Below are positions 59,717 to 64,000 of a stretch of 64,000 nucleotides of DNA, in pieces. Under the pieces are notes generated by a model. That model ran no database searches. It saw nothing but the letters and a program-made list of their open reading frames with translations, and had not been told where the DNA came from. Each line of letters opens with the position of its first letter. The first letter of the stretch is position 1. The stretch is from Anaerolineales bacterium UBA2200 (lineage in GTDB: Bacteria; Chloroflexota; Anaerolineae; UBA2200). A program made the position numbers and the translations under genes. The DNA is taken from positions 62,001 to 126,000 of the forward strand of contig DCVA01000036.1 of assembly GCA_002327925.1 (NCBI GenBank), given 5' to 3'.

Positions 59717-60910
59717 GTGACCTCGGCAACCGTACACGAAGTGGCTGCGGCGATGCGTTGGCGGTATCTGCAGGCAAGCAAGAGTGAGAAGGGGCGTCTT
59801 CTGCATGAGTTTTGCCGACTGACTGGATATCACCGCAAGTCGGCGGTTCGTCTACTGGGCCACGCGCCGAAGGGCAAGGCCAAGCGCGGGGGTCGCCCCA
59901 AGAGATATGGCTCTGAATTGGCGGAGGTGCTGAGGGTAGCGTGGGAGTCGACTGATCGGGTATGCTCAAAGCGTCTGGCTCCATTCTTGGGGGAGCTAGT
60001 GCCGATTCTGGAGCGCTGCAAGGTGGTGAATCTGACGGCGGAGTTGCGCGGGCAACTGGTGAACCTTAGCGCATCGACGATTGACCGGTTGCTGGCGCCG
60101 TTTCGAGGGCGTGGTGGACGGCGACCGCTAACGACGACGCACTCTGTTTCTGCGCTGAAGAAGCGCATCCCGATTCGCACTTGTGCCGACCGCAAGGGCT
60201 CAGTGGTAGGCCATATGGAGGTGGATCTGGCGGCGCACTGTGGTACGAGCGGAGAAGGTTTCTTTCTGAACACTCTGGTAGCGGTGGATGTGGCTACGAG
60301 CTGGACCGAGTGCATACCAGTGTGGGGCAAGGGCCAGTCCCGTGTGGGTTCAGCGATCCACAGCATGCGTAGCCAGATACCCTTTCCCCTGCTCGGTTTG
60401 CACAGTGACAACGGCAGCGAGCTCATCAACCACCACCTGTGGAACTACTGTCGACAGCAAGGGATCGACTTTAGCCGCTCCAGATGCTACAAGAAGAATG
60501 ACCAGGCCCATGTCGAACAGAAGAACTGGTCCACAGTGCGGCGCTTGGTCGGCTATGAGCGTTACTCCACCAAGGCGGCTTACCGTCAGCTGGAGTACCT
60601 CTACACCCTGGTCAGGCTGCACACCAACTTCTTTCAGCCCATTTGCCGCCTGGTTTCGCGAGAGCGGGAGGGGGCCCGAGTGCACAAACAGTATGACCGG
60701 GCACAGACGCCCTACCAGCGACTACTTGCCAGCAAGGCGCTAAGCCCATCCCAGGACAAGGAACTGGCGCTGCTCTACCAGGGCGTGAATCCAATTGAGC
60801 TGCGCAGCCAAATCGATGAGGCTCTGCGCAAACTGTGGCGCATGGCCGAGCCGGACCCCAGGACCAAGGCCGAGGCCGCCATCCTGGCACAACTCGACCT
60901 CAAGGCGTAG
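59717..60910 (+). CDS. Integrase-core (DDE) transposase
   Basis: A 397-residue transposase. The N-terminus has a helix-turn-helix-like part with RLLHEFCRLTGYHRKSAVRL and a basic KGKAKRGGRPKR. The rve catalytic core has Asp170 (HMEVDLAAH), Asp231 (LHSDNGSE) and Glu267 (AHVEQKNW); 35 residues separate the second Asp and the Glu, the D35E spacing. GTG 59717 follows AGGAGAGG by a few bases and lies inside the inverted repeats; the longer upstream frame begins outside the element. It appears intact, so the element may be active. Confidence 0.85.
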   Translation: MTSATVHEVAAAMRWRYLQASKSEKGRLLHEFCRLTGYHRKSAVRLLGHAPKGKAKRGGRPKRYGSELAEVLRVAWESTDRVCSKRLAPFLGELVPILERCKVVNLTAELRGQLVNLSASTIDRLLAPFRGRGGRRPLTTTHSVSALKKRIPIRTCADRKGSVVGHMEVDLAAHCGTSGEGFFLNTLVAVDVATSWTECIPVWGKGQSRVGSAIHSMRSQIPFPLLGLHSDNGSELINHHLWNYCRQQGIDFSRSRCYKKNDQAHVEQKNWSTVRRLVGYERYSTKAAYRQLEYLYTLVRLHTNFFQPICRLVSREREGARVHKQYDRAQTPYQRLLASKALSPSQDKELALLYQGVNPIELRSQIDEALRKLWRMAEPDPRTKAEAAILAQLDLKA

Positions 60911-60917
60911 AGCATAT

Positions 60918-60960
60918 GGTAACCCTTTCAATTGACGCAACGGCCCTTGTCGGTAACAGT
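60918..60960 (-). repeat. Right inverted repeat of the insertion sequence
   Basis: Reverse complement matches the left end: ACTGTTACCGA at the outer edge, a GTTGC-TCAA middle, and a second GTTACC. Confidence 0.7.
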
Positions 60961-61085
60961 CAGTTTTGACGCAATACGACCACAAACGCACCAGCCCTCA
61001 CTCTGGTTCAACAGGTCTGAGCTGTCGCGTGAGCGGTGGAGCATGACCATGGATCATTATCCGGTAGTGGAGAAGAATGATCTTC

Positions 61086-61114
61086 TTGACATTTGCGGCC
61101 GTAAGCACTACACT
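61086..61114 (+). promoter_or_regulatory. Promoter of the arsR-rdhA operon
   Basis: TTGACA (61086-61091) and TACACT (61109-61114) are 17 bp apart, just before an inverted repeat that overlaps the likely transcription start. Confidence 0.75.
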
Positions 61115-61136
61115 ATATTCATAATCGTGCATATAG
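61113..61136. promoter_or_regulatory. Probable ArsR operator
   Basis: CTATATTCA (61113-61121) and TGCATATAG (61128-61136) are inverted with eight of nine pairs matching. The 24-bp span fits the 12-2-12 sites bound by ArsR/SmtB dimers, and it overlaps the start of transcription, as needed for repression. Confidence 0.6.
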
Positions 61137-61148
61137 GGGGAAGGATCG

Positions 61149-61619
61149 ATGACGCGTGATCCCTACGCCGAAGAGGCTCAGTTCTTTGGGGCCCTGTCAC
61201 ACCCCACACGCCTCCAGATTCTGGCGCAGCTCGCGAACGGCGAGGCCTGTGTCTGCCATCTTGCGACGATGCTGCAGCTGAGGCAAGCCTATGTGTCGCA
61301 ACAACTGGCCATCCTGCGTGAGGCGGACCTGATCAGCGACCGCAAAGAAGGCCTGTACGTCTATTACGGACTCAGGGACGAGGGCGTGGCGAGTGTCGTG
61401 CGAGAGGCGAGCAAGCTTCTGGAGGTTATCAGCGGGACGGTGCGCAGTCCGACGAAACACACCACTGCGCTTGAAGCGGAGTGTCCCTGCCCCCAGTGTC
61501 AGAGCAAGCGTAGCAGGGCAGCTGCAGTGGCAAATGAGCTCGGAACTGACTCAAGACAGGGGGGTGAACGCGAGCTTGGCGACCGCCCTTTACCCATTGT
61601 CGTGAAGAGCGACCGCTGA
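61149..61619 (+). CDS. ArsR/SmtB-family metal(loid)-sensing repressor
   Basis: A 156-residue winged-helix repressor. FFGALSHPTRLQILAQLANG and the helix region ACVCHLATMLQLRQAYVSQQ are typical. Cys34-x-Cys36 in ACVCHL lies where ELCVCDL binds As, Cd or Pb in ArsR and CadC, so a thiophilic metal or metalloid is the likely signal. A tail beyond about residue 105 has the extra cysteines of ECPCPQCQSKR, which may form a second metal site. Purine-rich GGGGGAAGG precedes the ATG. It heads an operon with the candidate selenoprotein, dehalogenase homologue and ferredoxin. Confidence 0.9.
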   Translation: MTRDPYAEEAQFFGALSHPTRLQILAQLANGEACVCHLATMLQLRQAYVSQQLAILREADLISDRKEGLYVYYGLRDEGVASVVREASKLLEVISGTVRSPTKHTTALEAECPCPQCQSKRSRAAAVANELGTDSRQGGERELGDRPLPIVVKSDR

Positions 61620-61651
61620 ATACGGCACACCTGGCTGGAGGATCGCACGGT

Positions 61652-61960
61652 ATGACCACTGAGAGCTGCCTTTCCGTCTGCATTACTTCCCAGTGGCTGC
61701 GGGAGTACGTCCTTGCTCACGGAGGCGTGCTGACCATTGCACACGGCACCACAATCGACTGATGAACCGTCTATGAGGGCCCATCCGGTCGGATGGGCGC
61801 GCCGGACAGGCCGCAGGATTTCTTCCGCGCGACCGACGAGAACCTCACCATCTACGTGGCTTGCGACATCCGGGCCGGTCTCGACCCGGGAAGGTCGAGA
61901 CTGCTTTTCAGTGTTCCCGGCTACGGTCGATTCTGGCTGAGGTTATGCCGGTCCAGTTGA
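61652..61960 (+). CDS. Candidate selenoprotein with two adjacent in-frame UGA codons
   Basis: An uninterrupted frame of 102 codons if the two tandem TGA codons at 61760-61765 are read as selenocysteine; otherwise a gene broken by two stops. GGAGG lies ten bases before the ATG. The part before (SCLSVCITSQWLREYVLAHG) and the part after (DFFRATDENLTIYVACDIRA) both look like normal protein, and codon third positions stay GC-rich to about codon 94. Cysteines at residues 6 and 10 precede the U-U pair. A hairpin 22 bases after the second TGA fits a bacterial SECIS. I do not recognise the family. Decay of an older gene is the main alternative. Confidence 0.45.
61779..61798 (+). promoter_or_regulatory. 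SECIS-like stem-loop downstream of the tandem UGA
   Basis: GCCCATCC and GGATGGGC form a perfect 8-bp stem with loop GGTC. The loop begins 25 and 22 bases after the two TGA codons, inside the usual 16-37 base window, and its first two bases are G, as required for SelB binding in known bacterial SECIS elements. Confidence 0.45.
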
Positions 61961-62002
61961 CAACTGCAGCTATCGCTCAAGCTGCATGGAGGGTTTCCAG
62001 GA

Positions 62003-63526
62003 TTGACACAAATACGAGGCTCTGAGAATACTGAGACAGGCGATGCTGCTCTGCTGCTACAGCTCCAGCATGGAAGACTCGGCAGGAGAGAGTTCCTGCG
62101 TTTGGCAGCCCTGCTGGGGCTGTCCGCGACAGCCGCCCAGGCACTGGCTGGCTGCTCGCCGCAGGCCACTCCCCCTGTCTCACTCATGTCGACACCCTCG
62201 TCTGTACCGGCGACGTCGACCACCGTTCCGACTCAGTCACCTGTCCCCAGTTCGACCTATCCGGTCGTATTGCATGAGGACTTTGACCGTGAGGGCATAC
62301 TGCACTACGGCGATCCATCGGCGAAGACTCTGCCAACTTACGTCCCACCGCCGGCTCTGCGGGCCACACCTACGCCTACGCCCGTGATGTGGCAGGGCAT
62401 GGTGTGGTCCTGCCCGGTGTGTCGCAACCGCTTTGCCTCGCAGGACGAACTGACCGGGCACGTACTTAGCAGACACGCGGTGAAGCTGCCTGTTGCCCGC
62501 GTTGTCGACAGGCCGACCTACGCCAGCTATCTCACTGATAGGGTGGCGCGGTTCGACCAGCGCAACCACGTCTTTTCTCGCACTACCTGGGATCGGGAGT
62601 ACCAGGCCCAAATAGCCGGCGTGCAGCCGCGAATCTGGCGCATTTCTTCCGATGAAATGCTGGAGGGCAACGCGGGGGTCGCAGCCGGTATCTACACGGA
62701 CCAGACCGCCGGAAACCTGGACCTGCCCTACAGGGGCTACTCAGGCCACCTTCAGGGCGCGGCAGGCCTCTATAGCTGGGACGACCCTGTTTCCTCAGAG
62801 AGATATCCGGTGACGGACCCTGCGGAAATGAGCCAGCGTGTGAAGGATATGGCCAGATTGTTCGGTGCGGACCTGGCGGGGATCACCAGAGTTAATCCGC
62901 TGTGGATCTATTCGCACTACTACGACCGAGAAACGATGGCCTACGGAAAACTCGAGCTGCCGCACAAGTACGCCATCGTGATGGCGCTCGAGATGGACGC
63001 CGAGGCCATTCACCAGTCACCGGGCCACGCAGCCAGCGCGGCAACGTCGACTGTCTATTCCAGGATGGCGGAGGTGACTTCGAAACTCGCCAAGTACATT
63101 CGCGGCTTGGGCTACGCAGCCGTGCCGTCAGGAAACGATACAGGCCAGAACATACCGCTGGCCATTGACGCGGGACTGGGGGAGATAGGACGACTCGGGC
63201 TACTCCTGACGCCCGAGTTCGGAGCTCGGCAGAGGCTGTGCAAGGTCTTTACGGACCTGCCTCTCAGCCCTGACAAACCCATTGATTTCGGAATGCAGCG
63301 CTTCTGCGAAACGTGCTTTCACTGTGCGCATGTCTGTCCGGCCCAGGCGATACCCAGGGGAGAACGAAGCCTGGAGCTCACGTCCATTTCCAACCGTCCG
63401 GGCATTTCTCGCTGGCACATCAATGTTGGCAAGTGCTTCCTCTTCTGGGTATCCAATCGGGGCGTGGACTGTTCCAACTGCATCGCCGCCTGTCCATGGT
63501 CTCAGCCGCATCGGCCGTGGCTGTAG
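62003..63526 (+). CDS. rdhA: Reductive dehalogenase homologue with Tat-lipoprotein signal and C2H2 zinc finger
   Basis: A 507-residue RdhA-family protein, predicted corrinoid/Fe-S enzyme. GRREFLRLAALLGL (RR at 28-29) is a Tat motif, and ALAGC (Cys51) a lipobox. A Thr/Pro/Ser linker follows. CPVCRNRFASQDELTGHVLS then RH gives Cys137, Cys140, His153 and His158 in exact C2H2 zinc-finger spacing. The catalytic part has YAIVMALEMDAEAI, NIPLAIDAGLGEIGRLGLLL, and two 4Fe-4S motifs: CETCFHCAHVC (435, 438, 441, 445) and Cys478, 490, 493 and 497. TTG 62003 has GGAGGG nine bases before it. No rdhB anchor is present. Substrate is unknown; it may not be a halogenated compound. Confidence 0.85.
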   Translation: MTQIRGSENTETGDAALLLQLQHGRLGRREFLRLAALLGLSATAAQALAGCSPQATPPVSLMSTPSSVPATSTTVPTQSPVPSSTYPVVLHEDFDREGILHYGDPSAKTLPTYVPPPALRATPTPTPVMWQGMVWSCPVCRNRFASQDELTGHVLSRHAVKLPVARVVDRPTYASYLTDRVARFDQRNHVFSRTTWDREYQAQIAGVQPRIWRISSDEMLEGNAGVAAGIYTDQTAGNLDLPYRGYSGHLQGAAGLYSWDDPVSSERYPVTDPAEMSQRVKDMARLFGADLAGITRVNPLWIYSHYYDRETMAYGKLELPHKYAIVMALEMDAEAIHQSPGHAASAATSTVYSRMAEVTSKLAKYIRGLGYAAVPSGNDTGQNIPLAIDAGLGEIGRLGLLLTPEFGARQRLCKVFTDLPLSPDKPIDFGMQRFCETCFHCAHVCPAQAIPRGERSLELTSISNRPGISRWHINVGKCFLFWVSNRGVDCSNCIAACPWSQPHRPWL

Positions 63527-63537
63527 AAAAGCGCCCG

Positions 63538-64000
63538 GTGGCAAAGCCAATGCCTCTTCAGCCTTCTAGCTATCGCCAGATCACCGTGGCCGGCTTCCCT
63601 GTCGGATTGACCGGCCTGGACGAGATCTTTCAGCTACTGCGGCAGGCCGGTCGAGCGCTGGAAGACTCGACTGGCGCGGAGTTGCTGCGTCTGGTGGGCG
63701 AACAGAACTACATCCCTCCCGCGGCCGAGGGCGATTATCGTGCTGCCATCCTGCAAGAGTACGAGACCTACTGCGAGTTGGAGTCGGCCGGAAAGCCGGC
63801 GAAGAAGCGCGAGTCCTGGCAGGGCTTCCCGCGCGAGCAAGTGCCCTGGTTTCCGACGGTCGACGAAACATCGTGCGACGGTTGCGACAAATGCCTCGAA
63901 TTCTGCAGCCACGGCGTATTCGCGAAACGTGAGGATGGCACCGTATTCGTGGCGGGACCCTACGACTGCGTGGTCGGATGTGACGCTTGCGCGCGATTGT
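63538..64000 (+). CDS. Ferredoxin-like 4Fe-4S protein, partial (C-terminus beyond window)
   Basis: The first 154 codons of a gene starting 11 bases after rdhA (GTG 63538, or ATG 63550). After an N-terminal helical domain with GLTGLDEIFQLLRQAG it has TSCDGCDKCLEFCSHGV, a 4Fe-4S motif, and GCDACARL at the edge, which would begin the second cluster. The N-terminal 100 residues are unfamiliar. As a last visible member of the arsR operon it may feed electrons to the dehalogenase homologue or to a cytosolic step. Confidence 0.8.
   Translation, partial: MAKPMPLQPSSYRQITVAGFPVGLTGLDEIFQLLRQAGRALEDSTGAELLRLVGEQNYIPPAAEGDYRAAILQEYETYCELESAGKPAKKRESWQGFPREQVPWFPTVDETSCDGCDKCLEFCSHGVFAKREDGTVFVAGPYDCVVGCDACARL

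Larger units (their letters stand above)
59658..60960 (+). mobile_element. Insertion sequence with D35E transposase
   Basis: About 1.3 kb bounded by imperfect inverted repeats. The left end (59658-59701) and right end (60918-60960, reversed) both start ACTGTTACCGA and both end in GTTACC about 43 bases in, with a shared TTGC-TCAA core. One transposase gene fills the inside. No clear target duplication is seen at the edges. The type resembles the IS481/ISNCY group, but I cannot name it. Confidence 0.8.

Noticed and set aside
61737..61940. A 67-codon frame overlapping the candidate selenoprotein
   Set aside because: Arg/Ser/Thr-rich in a frame with poor codon pattern; the other frame gives more protein-like sequence on both sides of the TGA pair.
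63527..64000. An rdhB membrane anchor next to rdhA
   Set aside because: The downstream frame encodes a soluble 4Fe-4S protein with no membrane helices; no short hydrophobic frame is seen on either side.

Overview
The window is a high-GC bacterial chromosome segment. It reads most like a member of the Chloroflexota (Anaerolineae or a near relative), probably an anaerobe. The support is indirect: Thr/Pro-rich TPT linkers on exported proteins, an alpha-beta fused E1 dehydrogenase, an LL-diaminopimelate-type aminotransferase, HemW, a reductive-dehalogenase homologue, and a Bacillus-type SOS box (GAAC-N4-GTTC) at uvrA. No rRNA or species marker is present, so the assignment is an inference. Most promoters that can be read have the form TTGNNN-17 bp-TANNNT, which points to one housekeeping sigma factor.

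Layout. 1-1.5 kb: a partial methyltransferase, a ferredoxin and a Crp/Fnr regulator (minus). 1.6-4.5 kb: a lipoprotein and two family-2 glycosyltransferases. 4.5-12.1 kb: a DNA-repair block with an AddB-like ATPase, an AddA-like helicase, a separate Fe-S PD-(D/E)XK nuclease, and RecJ. 12.2-13.8 kb: a membrane SDH-type protease and a DUF166 protein. 14-15 kb: a duplicated-haem lipoprotein and IF-1 (minus). 15.2-22.2 kb: a DeoR regulator, a 2-oxoacid dehydrogenase complex (fused E1, E2, E3) and TrmFO. 22.2-28.3 kb: sugar isomerase-like protein, M28 peptidase, aminotransferase, HflX and PtsI. 28.8-33.3 kb: two tandem S41 peptidases, SmpB, tmRNA and MTA phosphorylase. 33.4-36.3 kb: UvrA under SOS control. 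36.5-41.2 kb: a PLP sulfur-amino-acid enzyme, the selenium-related YqeB, two molybdenum-hydroxylase subunits and HemW. 41.2-44.5 kb: argH, argG and an FmdB zinc ribbon (minus), with an apparent arginine attenuator before argG. 44.6-47.5 kb: TldD/PmbA. 47.6-53.8 kb: an LVIVD propeller protein, HtrA, an MGDG-type glycosyltransferase and an ATP-grasp protein. 53.9-58.8 kb: a complete branched-chain amino acid ABC transporter (minus). 59.7-61 kb: an insertion sequence with inverted repeats. 61.1-64 kb: an ArsR-controlled operon.

The two most unusual places are these. (1) At 61.1-64 kb an ArsR-type metal(loid) sensor is followed by a short gene with two adjacent in-frame UGA codons and a hairpin where a bacterial SECIS should be. 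It is therefore a candidate double-selenocysteine protein, although a decayed gene is also possible. It is followed by a reductive-dehalogenase homologue that carries a Tat motif, a lipobox and a textbook C2H2 zinc finger, and then by a ferredoxin. No RdhB membrane anchor is seen. (2) At 44.0-44.2 kb the argG leader contains a promoter, a 24-codon peptide with Arg-Arg-Ala-Arg, an antiterminator arm that includes the peptide's stop codon, and an intrinsic terminator. This is the geometry of ribosome-mediated attenuation.
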